The notes beneath the pieces are model-generated. The model was not told where the DNA came from and did not search any database. It saw only the letters and a list, made by a program, of their open reading frames with translations. 64,000 nt of DNA from Nitrosomonadaceae bacterium (GTDB lineage Bacteria > Pseudomonadota > Gammaproteobacteria > Burkholderiales > Nitrosomonadaceae): contig JAUSLF010000016.1 of assembly GCA_030646695.1 (NCBI GenBank), positions 1 to 64,000 of the forward strand, given 5' to 3'. Shown piece after piece: positions 7,660 to 16,736 of this stretch (its first letter is position 1; each line of letters opens with the position of its first letter). A program made the translations under genes and the position numbers.

Positions 7660-8382
7660 ATGGTTATGCGCTTAAGTCTCTTGCTTCCTTTTTTGCTGTT
7701 ATGTCTTCTTTCCGGTGCGGCCGTTGCCAATGAGGCGTCACTGAGAAAGGCGCTGCAGCCATATTTTCCTGGTGACAAGATTGAGAGCCTGAAAAAAACT
7801 CCTTATCTGGGATTATATGAAGTAGTGGTTGGCGGCGGATTATTTTATACCGACGAGAAAGCGAGCTACTTTTTCTCCGGTCATGTGGTTGATCCAAAAA
7901 CCGGGCAAAGTCTGACCGACGGGCGCCTGCAACAGGTCAAGGAATCGCGACGGATAAACATTGATTCCCTGCCGCTGGAGTTAGCAATCAAAGCAGTCAG
8001 GGGCAACGGCAAGCGCCGGGTGGCTGTTTTCTCTGATCCAAATTGCCCTTATTGCAAGCGTCTGGAGACCGAACTGACCAAGATCACCGATGTCACCGTC
8101 TATACGCTGCTTTATCCGGTGCTGGGTAGCGGCTCGGTCGCGACGGCTACGGCGATATGGTGTTCCGCTGACCGGCTCAAAGCATGGGACGATTTTATGC
8201 TGAAAGGCATCGCTCCGACCGCAAAGAGCTGCGAAACGCCGATCGCTACACTTATTCAGGCGGGACAGAAACACAGTGTAAGCGGCACCCCGACGTTGAT
8301 TTTTGCTGATGGATCGGTGGCGCCGGGAATGATACCCGCTGAAATGATTGAGAAGAAACTGAATGCCGTACCGGTGAAATGA
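7660..8382 (+). CDS. dsbC: Periplasmic thiol:disulfide interchange protein DsbC
   Basis: This protein-disulfide isomerase corrects wrong disulfides in periplasmic proteins as a dimer kept reduced by DsbD. The 240-residue chain has a signal peptide (MVMRLSLLLPFLLLCLLSG, cleavage near VAN-E), a DsbC/G dimerisation domain (about 25-85) and a thioredoxin fold with the active site C129-P-Y-C132. A cis-proline loop, SGTPT, lies near residue 210. TGGAGC precedes the ATG. The gene converges with mltA, with only about 30 bases between them and no obvious terminator hairpin. Confidence 0.93.
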   Translation: MVMRLSLLLPFLLLCLLSGAAVANEASLRKALQPYFPGDKIESLKKTPYLGLYEVVVGGGLFYTDEKASYFFSGHVVDPKTGQSLTDGRLQQVKESRRINIDSLPLELAIKAVRGNGKRRVAVFSDPNCPYCKRLETELTKITDVTVYTLLYPVLGSGSVATATAIWCSADRLKAWDDFMLKGIAPTAKSCETPIATLIQAGQKHSVSGTPTLIFADGSVAPGMIPAEMIEKKLNAVPVK

Positions 8383-8414
8383 AGCAGCCAGTAGCCTGAC
8401 CGCAGTACTTGAAT

Positions 8415-9581
8415 TTATGGCGTATAACCATTCGGCATTAACACCCACATTTTGCCACTCTGTTTCATTTTCCCCGCCTGATTCCCCGCTTCTGGGCCAA
8501 AACCCCAGAAGAAATCGGCGCGTACGCCGCCTTTGATGGCCCCCCCGGTATCCTGCGCCACCATCAGCCGCTGCAGTTGCCTGCCGCTGTTGGGCCAGGT
8601 AGTGGCAAGGAATACCGGTGCGCCCTGGGGTATGGCGCGAGGATCAACAGCAAGACTTCTGCCCGCAGTCAGAGGCACGCCGAGTGCACCCAGCGGTCCC
8701 GGCAGGTCGGCAGGCAGCTCACGGAAAAAAACATAGCTCGGATTCTGCTGTAGCAATTCGTTCAGTTTGTCCGGATTTTTCTGTCCCCATGCCTTGATTC
8801 CCTGCATGGAAGCTTTCTCCAGCGCTAATTCGCCGCGTTCCACCAGCAGCCTGCCGATGGATTTATAGGGATGGCCGTTTTGTTCCGCGTAACCGGCGCG
8901 CATGATTTCGCCGTTTTCCAGTTCTACCCGGCCCGACCCCTGGATTTGCAGGAAGAATAATTCGACTGCATTCTCCACCCACACAAGCTCGCGTCCCTGT
9001 AACGATGCTGTACCTTTGCCCATACCGTTTTCGATCTCGGCACGGCTGTAATAAGGCACCACCTTGCGCCCCTGTAAACGTCCACGCAAGCGCATGTTTC
9101 TGAGTTCGGGATAGATTTCGCCCAGATCGACCACGAGAAGCTCATCGGGCGTGGCATAGAGCGGATAGCGATAACGCCCGGAAGGCTTGCGACTGCCTTT
9201 CAGCAACGGTTCATAATAACCGGTGATCAAGCCATCGCTGCCACCATCGGAATTCAATACCTGATGCGGGACGAAACGGCTCTCAAAGAATTGTCGCAGC
9301 GTGACGCCATCCGGCTGTTGCATTGAGGCAGCCTGGGTGCAGATTTCCTGCCACAGCGGCCGGCTTATTAACACTGTGCAGCTGCGCAGGAATGCATCCC
9401 ATGCTGGCAGAATGTCGTCATCCGTCCAGCCTGTCAGTGCGCTCCAGTCGGTTGCCTTGAGCGTGGGGATGGCGGCTGGTGGAACCACCGCCAGCGGCGT
9501 GGGGGGGGCAACCGGCACAGTAGTGCAAGCGTTGAGCAGCAACAACAACGTAATACTAATTAAACTTAATTGGTTTTTCAT
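8415..9581 (-). CDS. mltA: Membrane-bound lytic murein transglycosylase A (MltA)
   Basis: This lipoprotein cleaves the MurNAc-GlcNAc bond of peptidoglycan to give 1,6-anhydro ends. The 388-residue chain starts with a lipoprotein signal (LLLLLNAC, lipid Cys about residue 19), followed by a proline/alanine linker, the MltA barrel (GSDGLITGYYEPLLKGSR) and a C-terminal 3D domain. The 3D domain (AQDTGGAIKGGVRADFFWG, near residue 350) holds the conserved aspartates, including the catalytic one. Length and domain order match the family. The gene is convergent with dsbC. Confidence 0.93.
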   Translation of the reverse strand: MKNQLSLISITLLLLLNACTTVPVAPPTPLAVVPPAAIPTLKATDWSALTGWTDDDILPAWDAFLRSCTVLISRPLWQEICTQAASMQQPDGVTLRQFFESRFVPHQVLNSDGGSDGLITGYYEPLLKGSRKPSGRYRYPLYATPDELLVVDLGEIYPELRNMRLRGRLQGRKVVPYYSRAEIENGMGKGTASLQGRELVWVENAVELFFLQIQGSGRVELENGEIMRAGYAEQNGHPYKSIGRLLVERGELALEKASMQGIKAWGQKNPDKLNELLQQNPSYVFFRELPADLPGPLGALGVPLTAGRSLAVDPRAIPQGAPVFLATTWPNSGRQLQRLMVAQDTGGAIKGGVRADFFWGFGPEAGNQAGKMKQSGKMWVLMPNGYTP

Positions 9582-9631
9582 TGGATATTGGTTAAAGTCG
9601 CACTTGGTAAATATACAACAACGGTAAAAAT

Positions 9632-9733
9632 ATGTGGGTATTACTACTGGAAGCGGTTGTGGTTCTTGTGATGATCTTTATCATTGTGTGGTGGACCAGG
9701 CCGCGCAAAAAAGACGATGAGAAGAAAGATTAA
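9632..9733 (+). CDS. Small single-span membrane peptide, 33 residues
   Basis: An ATG-TAA frame of 33 codons encodes MWVLLLEAVVVLVMIFIIVW followed by WTRPRKKDDEKKD. That is one hydrophobic helix of about 18 residues followed by a charged, lysine- and aspartate-rich tail, the typical shape of a bacterial small membrane protein. It occupies the gap between mltA and ksgA, which are both on the other strand. No strong ribosome binding site is seen. Function is unknown; the call rests on composition and position only. Confidence 0.5.
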   Translation: MWVLLLEAVVVLVMIFIIVWWTRPRKKDDEKKD

Positions 9734-9785
9734 AGTGGTTCTGCTCTGATCTGCAAGCCCAATTTACTCGTGGCACTATCAGGGA

Positions 9786-10556
9786 TTAAAGCCCACTCAG
9801 ACGGTTTGTGATCGCCACAAACTGCGCCACTGACAAATTCTCTGCCCGCAGTCGGGGGTCAATTTCCAGTGCCACGTAGTCCTCCGGTTTGAGATGGCCG
9901 TGCAGTGTGTTGCGCAGGGTTTTGCGCCGCTGCGAGAATGCGGCGGCGACGATCCCAGCAAATAATTTCTCCTTGCCTGGTTCGATGGGCGCTTGCCTAA
10001 GCGGAGACATGCGGACAATGGCGGACTCGACTTTCGGCACAGGATGGAAGGATTCCGGTGGCACGCCGAAAAGTTGCTCCATTTCAAAGCGGCATTGCAG
10101 CATCACGGAAAGCCGTCCGTAATCCGGAGTGGAAGGCGCGGCTACCATGCGCGCCACTACCTCTTTCTGCAGCATGAAATGCATGTCGCTGATATTTGCC
10201 GCGAAGCTGCTCAAGTAAAACAGAATTGGCGTGGAAATGTTGTAGGGCAGGTTGCCGACCACCCGCAGATTATTTCCGAGCACGGAGAAGTCAAATTTCA
10301 GCGCATCGGCCGAGTATATCGTCAGTCGCTCTGCAGGAAATTCCCGCCGCAGGCGTTCGACAATATCGCGGTCAATTTCCACTACGTGCAGATGGTTGAG
10401 CGATTGCAGTAACGGCCGTGTCAATGCGCCGAGTCCCGGGCCGATCTCCACCAGCAGATCGTCTTTGGCCGGGTGTATGGCGAAAATAATATCCGCCACG
10501 ATCCGGGTATCAACCAGAAAATTCTGACCGAAGCGCTTGCGGGGAATATGGCGCAT
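9786..10556 (-). CDS. ksgA: 16S rRNA dimethyladenosine transferase (KsgA/RsmA)
   Basis: The enzyme uses S-adenosylmethionine to dimethylate two adjacent adenosines near the 3' end of 16S rRNA during small-subunit maturation. The 256-residue chain shows the family signatures RKRFGQNFLVD at the N-terminus, the SAM-binding EIGPGLGALT (about residue 38) and the catalytic NLPYNIS (about 102). The C-terminal domain contains FSQRRKTLRN. It is the last gene of lptD-surA-pdxA-ksgA, with 3 bases between pdxA and ksgA, so translation is probably coupled. Confidence 0.96.
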   Translation of the reverse strand: MRHIPRKRFGQNFLVDTRIVADIIFAIHPAKDDLLVEIGPGLGALTRPLLQSLNHLHVVEIDRDIVERLRREFPAERLTIYSADALKFDFSVLGNNLRVVGNLPYNISTPILFYLSSFAANISDMHFMLQKEVVARMVAAPSTPDYGRLSVMLQCRFEMEQLFGVPPESFHPVPKVESAIVRMSPLRQAPIEPGKEKLFAGIVAAAFSQRRKTLRNTLHGHLKPEDYVALEIDPRLRAENLSVAQFVAITNRLSGL

Positions 10557-10559
10557 GGC

Positions 10560-11561
10560 TTAAGGTTTTTTGTTCCCGATCAGCGTCACGGCCATTTCAA
10601 TTGCCGCCAGCAAGCTGCCTGGATCGGCGCGCCCGGTTGCAGCCAGATCCAGCGCGGTACCGTGATCCACTGAAGTGCGGATGAAGGGCAATCCCAGAGT
10701 GACGTTGATGCCGGTGCCGAAGCTGGCATGCTTCAACACTGGCAGCCCCTGGTCATGGTACATGGTAAATATGCAATCATAATTTTGCAGCTGCGCTGGG
10801 TTAAATAGGGTATCGGCCGGTAGTGGGCCGATCAGTTGCATGCCTTCAGCGCGCAACTGGTCCAGTACCGGGATGATGATGTCTATTTCTTCGCGCCCAA
10901 GATGGCCGGATTCGCCCGCATGAGGGTTTAATCCTGCCACCGCAATGCGCGGTTTGGCAATGTCGAAGCGCGTGCTCAGGTCGTGCTGAATGATGCGGAG
11001 TTGCCGCTCCAGACCTTCGCGCGTAATGGCTGCCGCAACATCCTTGAGCGGCAAATGAGTGGTGGCGAGCGTCACCCGCATGCTGCCGCCGACCAGCATC
11101 ATTACTGTTTGGCTGTGGGCGAGTTGGGACAGGTATTCGGTATGACCGGTGAAAGCAATACCAGCGTCGTTGATGACACCCTTATGCACTGGCGCGGTTA
11201 CCATCGCAGCAAATTCGCCACTGCTGCAGCCCGCGACAGCTCGTTCCAGAGTTTTCAGCACATAGCGGGCATTGGCTGGATCGAGCTTGCCGGGAACGGC
11301 CGGCTCATTCAATGGCACATGCAGCACTTGCAGTCTGCCAGCCTTGTGTTCAACCGCGACATTCGGGAGATAGTCCGTCAGTTCCAGCGGAAGCCGCAAC
11401 AACTGGGCGCGTTCCCGCAGCAATTCACGGTCGGCGATGACCACCAGTTTGCATGGCAGGTGCCGTTGCGCGATTTGCACACACAAATCAGGGCCGATTC
11501 CGGCAGGCTCACCAGCGGTGAGAGCAAGAGTTGGGGTGAGGGTAAGATTGGGTAGGGTCAC
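10560..11561 (-). CDS. pdxA: 4-hydroxythreonine-4-phosphate dehydrogenase (PdxA)
   Basis: PdxA oxidises 4-phosphohydroxy-L-threonine in the DXP-dependent pathway to pyridoxal phosphate. The chain carries TAGEPAGIGPDLC at the N-terminus, the metal-binding TGHTEYL (about residue 135) and the NPHAGE and YHDQGLPVLKH stretches that hold further metal or substrate residues. I chose GTG at 11561, just after the surA stop, giving 333 residues as in the family. A longer frame runs 36 codons further upstream into surA but has no family similarity. ksgA follows after 3 bases. Confidence 0.93.
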   Translation of the reverse strand: MTLPNLTLTPTLALTAGEPAGIGPDLCVQIAQRHLPCKLVVIADRELLRERAQLLRLPLELTDYLPNVAVEHKAGRLQVLHVPLNEPAVPGKLDPANARYVLKTLERAVAGCSSGEFAAMVTAPVHKGVINDAGIAFTGHTEYLSQLAHSQTVMMLVGGSMRVTLATTHLPLKDVAAAITREGLERQLRIIQHDLSTRFDIAKPRIAVAGLNPHAGESGHLGREEIDIIIPVLDQLRAEGMQLIGPLPADTLFNPAQLQNYDCIFTMYHDQGLPVLKHASFGTGINVTLGLPFIRTSVDHGTALDLAATGRADPGSLLAAIEMAVTLIGNKKP

Positions 11562-11580
11562 GGCCTGCGCGAAGCGAATC

Positions 11581-12900
11581 CTAACGTTCTTCCAGCCGGT
11601 ACTCGACGTAGGCCCGATCGCGCAATCGTTGCAGCCATTCCTCGAAAGCCGTGTCAGCCTTACGTGCATGGATGGTCCGGCGTGCCGTTTGGCGCTGTCG
11701 CTCGTTACTTACATCCTGGGTTCGACGCTCGATTACCTGGATCAGGTGCCAGCCAAACGGGGACTGCACCGGTTCACTGACTTGTCCGGGTTGAAGCGCA
11801 TCCATGGCTTGCTCGAATGCTGGCACGGTATCGCCGGGTGAAATCCAGCCCAGGCTGCCGCCCGATGAAGCGCTGGCATCTTCGGAATGAAGCTTTGCCA
11901 GTTCCTGAAAACTGGCGCCGTTGTCCAAGCGTTCCTTTAGATCAAGAATGCGGCGCTGGGCATCAGTCATAGAGGTGAGTTCGTTGGTTTTGACAAGAAT
12001 GTGGCGGGCCTGGGTCTGGGTGATTATCACGGTGGCTGTTTGCTGCCCGCGCCGCTCGAGTAGCTTGAAAATATAGAAGCCGTTTGAACTCTGGATTACC
12101 GGTGTCAATCCACCTGGTTGCATCGACGCCAACACTTCGGCAAATTTTGTTGGTAGCTGAGTGCTTGGACGCCAGTCGAGCACGCCGCCTTTCATAGCAT
12201 CGGCAGCGTCAGAGAACTCCGCAGCTACTTGGGCAAACTCTGCTCCACTTTTCAATTTGGCCAGAGCAGCTTCTGCGCGCCGGTACCTGACTTCAATTTG
12301 TGCTGGCTCCGCCCGTTCCGGCACCTGCACCAGAATATGGGCAAGACGATATTCATTGACGCCACCGCCTGAGGTTTCCTGGCTATGCAGGAAATTGTCC
12401 ACTTCATCTTCGGTCACAGTGATCCGATTGTTTACTTCACGATCTTTCAACCGCATCAAGATAAGCTCATTGCGGATTTCGTCGCGGAATTTATTAAAAT
12501 TGACTCCATCGCGTTCGAGTGCGGCATAAAGCTCTGGCAGGGACATCTTGTTCTCCTTGGCGATGCGGCGCAAGGTGTCGTCGAGATCGTTATCACTTAC
12601 TGTCAAGCCGGTTTCCTTCGCCATCTGCAATTGCAGCCGGTTGACGATAAAACGCTCCAGCAACTGCTTCTCCAGGACATCATGCGCAGGCGCCTGCACT
12701 CCGCGGGTCTGCAATTGCCTGATGGTGTGCCTGAGCATTTCGTCGAGCTCTTTCTGCGTGATGACCTCTTCGTTCACCACTGCAATGATGCGATCTATCG
12801 GTGCAATGCTGCCGATGTGGGCGACCTGCTGCGCAACCGCAATTTCGGCCATCAACATGAGCAGTAACACAAGGAGGCGAGGAGAGTAACTTGTACCCAT
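11581..12900 (-). CDS. surA: Periplasmic chaperone/peptidyl-prolyl isomerase SurA
   Basis: SurA escorts unfolded outer-membrane proteins, including LptD, across the periplasm. The 439-residue protein has a signal peptide ([15 protein letters not shown]), the N-terminal chaperone domain ([19 protein letters not shown]) and two parvulin domains, around residues 175-280 and 290-390. The second contains the canonical [16 protein letters not shown] and [11 protein letters not shown] short C-terminal helix closes the chaperone module. It lies between lptD and pdxA, the classical operon order, which couples synthesis of an outer-membrane client with its chaperone. Confidence 0.95.
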   Translation of the reverse strand: MGTSYSPRLLVLLLMLMAEIAVAQQVAHIGSIAPIDRIIAVVNEEVITQKELDEMLRHTIRQLQTRGVQAPAHDVLEKQLLERFIVNRLQLQMAKETGLTVSDNDLDDTLRRIAKENKMSLPELYAALERDGVNFNKFRDEIRNELILMRLKDREVNNRITVTEDEVDNFLHSQETSGGGVNEYRLAHILVQVPERAEPAQIEVRYRRAEAALAKLKSGAEFAQVAAEFSDAADAMKGGVLDWRPSTQLPTKFAEVLASMQPGGLTPVIQSSNGFYIFKLLERRGQQTATVIITQTQARHILVKTNELTSMTDAQRRILDLKERLDNGASFQELAKLHSEDASASSGGSLGWISPGDTVPAFEQAMDALQPGQVSEPVQSPFGWHLIQVIERRTQDVSNERQRQTARRTIHARKADTAFEEWLQRLRDRAYVEYRLEER

Positions 12901-12974
12901 GCGTATGAAGGTTTTCAGGAGTTACAGAGCAATGAGAATCGGGTGTGGTTTGCGCTACGTTCGCGAGTTTATGC

Positions 12975-15608
12975 TCACGGTCTTGTGGCGCCCCCCGGAT
13001 TTCTGGCCGTCGGGCTGGTATCGGTGTAACCGGGAATTCTCTGTTGCAGCGCTTTCAGCGGACTTATACCTATCCCCATCAGGCCGTTCAACTCAAGTTG
13101 CAGGAAAGCCGCTTGGGTTGTATGCACAGGAGTAAGGGCTATCTGCGAGTACATGAATCGTAGCGACCAGCAGCAGGCATTATACTCAATCCCTACAAGT
13201 CTCTCCAGAGTTCTGGAATCTAGAAGGGAGTAGTTTATTTTCCCCACAGCCTGCCATTTCTCATTGAACCGCCATTGCGCCGAGATGTCGGCCTGGTGCA
13301 GTCCAAAGGGGTTCACAGGGTATAACGGTATCACCGTGGGGTTCAAAAGTGCACCGGGTCCAAAACGGGAGAAGCGGTAGCCGAGATTGATTACTCTGCC
13401 CAGTTGCGGGCTGAAACTCAAGGCCGAGCGCACCACGTCGACTTCTGTTCTGTTCGTATCGAATTGAAGGGTTGTGTCGGTCTTAATTTGTGGTGTGAGA
13501 TGCCCCGTGATCCCAGCGATAAGGTCTATCTTGCTATTAGTCGGGGCTAAACCTGCCACGGTTACCCGCGTTGGTGTGAAGTGAATCTGCTGGCCTACGC
13601 TAAGGCTTAAGCGCTCTTTGCCGGTGTTTTCCTCAAGGAATCGTGAGGTGAGTCCTAGTGTAACCCGGTTCGCGTCATTGATGCGATCGCTGCCACTGAA
13701 GCGGTTCTCATTGAAGATCTGTACGAAACTGAAGTCTGTGAAGCCTGAATCAAAGTTGGGCAGACGGGTCTGGTCGCGGTAAGGCGCATAGACATACATG
13801 GCACGCGGTTCTAGGGTCTGGGTAAAGCGTTCCCCACGCACTGCGACATCGCGCTCAAATATGAGGCCACTATCCAGGCTGAATATAGGCAGAGTGCGAT
13901 CCGGCTGCAGGGGGGTACCCAAATTGGTCGTAGCTTGGTTCGCATTGAGGTCATAATTGGTGTGGTGTATGCCAAACTTAGGGATGACATAGCCGTACTC
14001 CCTGCGAAGAGGAAAGCTGATACTGGGATTGAAAACTAGGCGGCTACCAGTTGGCATGTTGGCCAATCTATGAGTGTAGCTCGTCCAGCTACTCTTGAGA
14101 TCTAGTTCTGCCCCGAACACATTGGGCTTTGTAATATTTAGAGTAAATTCCGGCAAGCGTTGGTAAATTCCCCCGCCGCGGATATTCTGGAAGCTCTGTG
14201 TCATCGCCTTGAAATTGACCGATCCGTCCCCCCACAGATTGCGCTGATACGCCAGAGAGGCCTCCTGCTTCATATTTGCCTGACTGGTTTTTGTGACATC
14301 ATAAGCCAGGTCAATGAAGTAGTTGTTATCGGAAACCTTATTAAAATCGACGTTGCCGGTCCAGCCGTAACCAAATCTCTGCTCGTGCTTGAATGCCACG
14401 TTGTAGCGATTCAGGTCGGAATTGGTGGAACCCGGGATCACGCCCGAGGTTGCGCTCGGCAAGACCTCCAACAGCAAATTGCCGGTTGCTTTCTTTTCTA
14501 TATAACGCAACTCATTTTGCAGCATGATGCCACGGTTGGACATCATCCGTGCCGAGAAGGTTGCATCGATATTGGGCGCGATATTCCAATAAAATGGCAC
14601 CGTGAGCTCGGCGCCGGTTCTGACGGTGTAGCCCATTTCAGGGGCGAGTAATCCGCTTCGGCGTGTCTTGGTGTCAAGGGAGAAGCTCACCCATGGCGTA
14701 TAGGCGATTGGCACTCCCTTGAACGCGATTCTAACATGGCGGCCGGTACCCACTTTCTGCTTATTATCTATTGCCAGATCATCTGCCAGCAGCATCCAGT
14801 CATCGTCTCCCGCAGGGCAGGTGGTATAGCTTCCCTGCCGGATTCGGTAGTTATCTTCGCCCTCGAATAGCAGCAGTTTGGCGTTGCCGCGGCCGCTACC
14901 ACCGCTCTTCTGCAGGCCCTCGTGCAGGCGATAGTTGACCTGACTCAGTTGTCCGGTGGTATTTTCCACATTCAGCCTGAGTTGTGAGCCCTCTATTATG
15001 TCGCCACGACTCTGGCGCTCGATCCGTACGCCGCCTTCAGCCACGATTTCTTCGGTATCCTGGAAATATTTTATGCGTTTAGCCACGATGAGTTTGTCGT
15101 CGCTGCGCACTTCAACATCGCCGATGGCCTCGATCATCTGGTCAACGGTGCCCTCCATACGGTCGGCATCGATGTATACCAGCCTGCTTTCCGGGCCGCC
15201 ACCACGCAGCTCATCCTCGTATAAAGCACCGATCCCCCGTTCGTAGTGACTCTGTACCCGTCCAGTTTCCGTGAATACAAATTTGTTAGGGTTGACGATT
15301 TTCTTGGCCGCAGATACCACCGGCTTGCTGCGGGTGGCCGGCACCGGTGATGCGCCATCGGCCACTGCAAGCGGAGGGACGCCGCGCAGTTGAATCTCGC
15401 CGGCGGCTTCGATGCCACGTTCATAGTGGCCCTGTATGCGTCCAGCCTCAACGAATGCCGGCATGCTGCTTTTCAATGTTTTCCGTACCAATGGCGGCGT
15501 GTCGACAAGCGCATTCAGGGTCGGTGATGGCGCCTCGGCAAGCGCATTGAGCGAAATGCAAAGTAAACAAATGAACCAATGAATGGAGCGGGGAAGATGC
15601 AAACTCAT
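12975..15608 (-). CDS. lptD: LPS-assembly protein LptD
   Basis: LptD is the outer-membrane barrel that inserts lipopolysaccharide into the outer leaflet together with LptE. I chose ATG at 15608 because it begins a signal peptide (SIHWFICLLCISLNALAEA), giving 877 residues; the frame remains open 51 codons further upstream without a signal. A periplasmic OstA/LptA-like jellyroll (about residues 130-260) precedes the large LptD barrel. Before the jellyroll, a module of about 25 residues (GRIQGHYERGIEAAGEIQLRG and GRVQSHYERGIGALYEDELRG) occurs twice, which is unusual. The gene heads the lptD-surA-pdxA-ksgA operon. Confidence 0.92.
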   Translation of the reverse strand: MSLHLPRSIHWFICLLCISLNALAEAPSPTLNALVDTPPLVRKTLKSSMPAFVEAGRIQGHYERGIEAAGEIQLRGVPPLAVADGASPVPATRSKPVVSAAKKIVNPNKFVFTETGRVQSHYERGIGALYEDELRGGGPESRLVYIDADRMEGTVDQMIEAIGDVEVRSDDKLIVAKRIKYFQDTEEIVAEGGVRIERQSRGDIIEGSQLRLNVENTTGQLSQVNYRLHEGLQKSGGSGRGNAKLLLFEGEDNYRIRQGSYTTCPAGDDDWMLLADDLAIDNKQKVGTGRHVRIAFKGVPIAYTPWVSFSLDTKTRRSGLLAPEMGYTVRTGAELTVPFYWNIAPNIDATFSARMMSNRGIMLQNELRYIEKKATGNLLLEVLPSATSGVIPGSTNSDLNRYNVAFKHEQRFGYGWTGNVDFNKVSDNNYFIDLAYDVTKTSQANMKQEASLAYQRNLWGDGSVNFKAMTQSFQNIRGGGIYQRLPEFTLNITKPNVFGAELDLKSSWTSYTHRLANMPTGSRLVFNPSISFPLRREYGYVIPKFGIHHTNYDLNANQATTNLGTPLQPDRTLPIFSLDSGLIFERDVAVRGERFTQTLEPRAMYVYAPYRDQTRLPNFDSGFTDFSFVQIFNENRFSGSDRINDANRVTLGLTSRFLEENTGKERLSLSVGQQIHFTPTRVTVAGLAPTNSKIDLIAGITGHLTPQIKTDTTLQFDTNRTEVDVVRSALSFSPQLGRVINLGYRFSRFGPGALLNPTVIPLYPVNPFGLHQADISAQWRFNEKWQAVGKINYSLLDSRTLERLVGIEYNACCWSLRFMYSQIALTPVHTTQAAFLQLELNGLMGIGISPLKALQQRIPGYTDTSPTARNPGGATRP

Positions 15609-16020
15609 TTTTTGAATGTTCGCCCTGAAAAGGCTATCCGGCCACGGATGAATTACCGTTCTCAGGTTTATAAATATCGCATTACCGGTATCGAAGTGCG
15701 ACGGCATGTATCCTTTCGCGGTCGGCTTCCAGAAAAGTGGGGCATGCATCGAGCCTGCCACTCAGCCTGCCAGACGATGCTGCATGGGCGAACAAGGTCG
15801 TAAGTGTAACAAAAAACAGGGCACAAACCATATGCAAGCCTTGATGACGCCGGTATCGACTGGGTATATTGTCTTCAGCCGAGAAGGGGTCGACGGGATT
15901 GAGCATCGCTGCCTGATTTGTGAAAAAGGAGCGCGCGGCCATTCCGGCACTGAATATCGATGACAGGAAAGGTGTGTCTATCGCAGTATAATCCGGTCAT
16001 CTGTTCCGAAATAATTCAAA
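15609..16020. other. Divergent intergenic region between lptD and the phosphatase gene
   Basis: About 410 bases with no convincing gene; the short frames here have no recognisable features. A -10-like TATAAT at 15987-15992 stands about 28 bases before the plus-strand gene, but no good -35 box lies at the right distance. No recognisable operator or riboswitch was seen. Confidence 0.5.
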
Positions 16021-16656
16021 ATGACCGTCAGCCGCATCATTCTGCTTCGCCACGGCGAAACCGTATGGAACCGGGAGAATCGTATCCAGGGGCATCTCGA
16101 CAGTCCCCTCAGCGATGCCGGTATCGCCCAGGCTGAAGCCCTGGCGCAACGGCTGACGGGCGAGACCTTCGCTGCGCTTTACAGCAGCGATCTGGGTCGT
16201 GCGCGTGAAACCGCGGAACGTATTGCTGCCCGTACCGATCATCGAATCATTCTTGATCCAGCTCTCAGAGAGCGCAATCTCGGCATACTGCAGGGGCTCA
16301 TCCGTGCCGAAGCGCGGGTCCTGCACCCGGAAATCTATACCCGCTACCGGACATTCGATCCCGATTGCGTAATCCCTGGCGGCGAGAATGCGCTGCACTT
16401 CATTGCCCGGGTGGCGGCGGCTTTTTCCGGTATCGCTAATCGGTTTCCCGGGAAAGCTGTGGTGGTGGTGACTCATGGCGGGGTGCTGGATGTAATGTAC
16501 CGTCATGCCAGCGGGGTGCCGTTGCATGGTGCGCGCACGGCCCCACTGCCGAACGCTGCTTTCAATTGTCTTGTCTACGTGGTTGGTGGGCGTTGGTCGC
16601 TTCCGCTGTGGGGTGATGTGACTCACCTGCAGGATCCTTTGCCGGGTGACCCATAG
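16021..16656 (+). CDS. Histidine phosphatase superfamily protein (phosphoglycerate mutase-like)
   Basis: The 211-residue cytosolic protein has the catalytic LLRHGET motif at residues 8-14, whose histidine becomes phosphorylated. It also has the second-half VVVTHGGVLD motif (about 154-163) with the other active-site histidine. Length and motifs fit the GpmB/CobC branch, which includes broad-specificity phosphatases, so a true mutase role is not assured. It is divergent from lptD and is followed by mpl 80 bases downstream on the same strand. Confidence 0.88.
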   Translation: MTVSRIILLRHGETVWNRENRIQGHLDSPLSDAGIAQAEALAQRLTGETFAALYSSDLGRARETAERIAARTDHRIILDPALRERNLGILQGLIRAEARVLHPEIYTRYRTFDPDCVIPGGENALHFIARVAAAFSGIANRFPGKAVVVVTHGGVLDVMYRHASGVPLHGARTAPLPNAAFNCLVYVVGGRWSLPLWGDVTHLQDPLPGDP

Positions 16657-16736
16657 TGCCGCCGTTCAAGGCTGATTATTTTTATACCGGGCTATGCTTG
16701 CCGGGCGCAGTTTATTTCAGATCCAGGAGTTGAATC

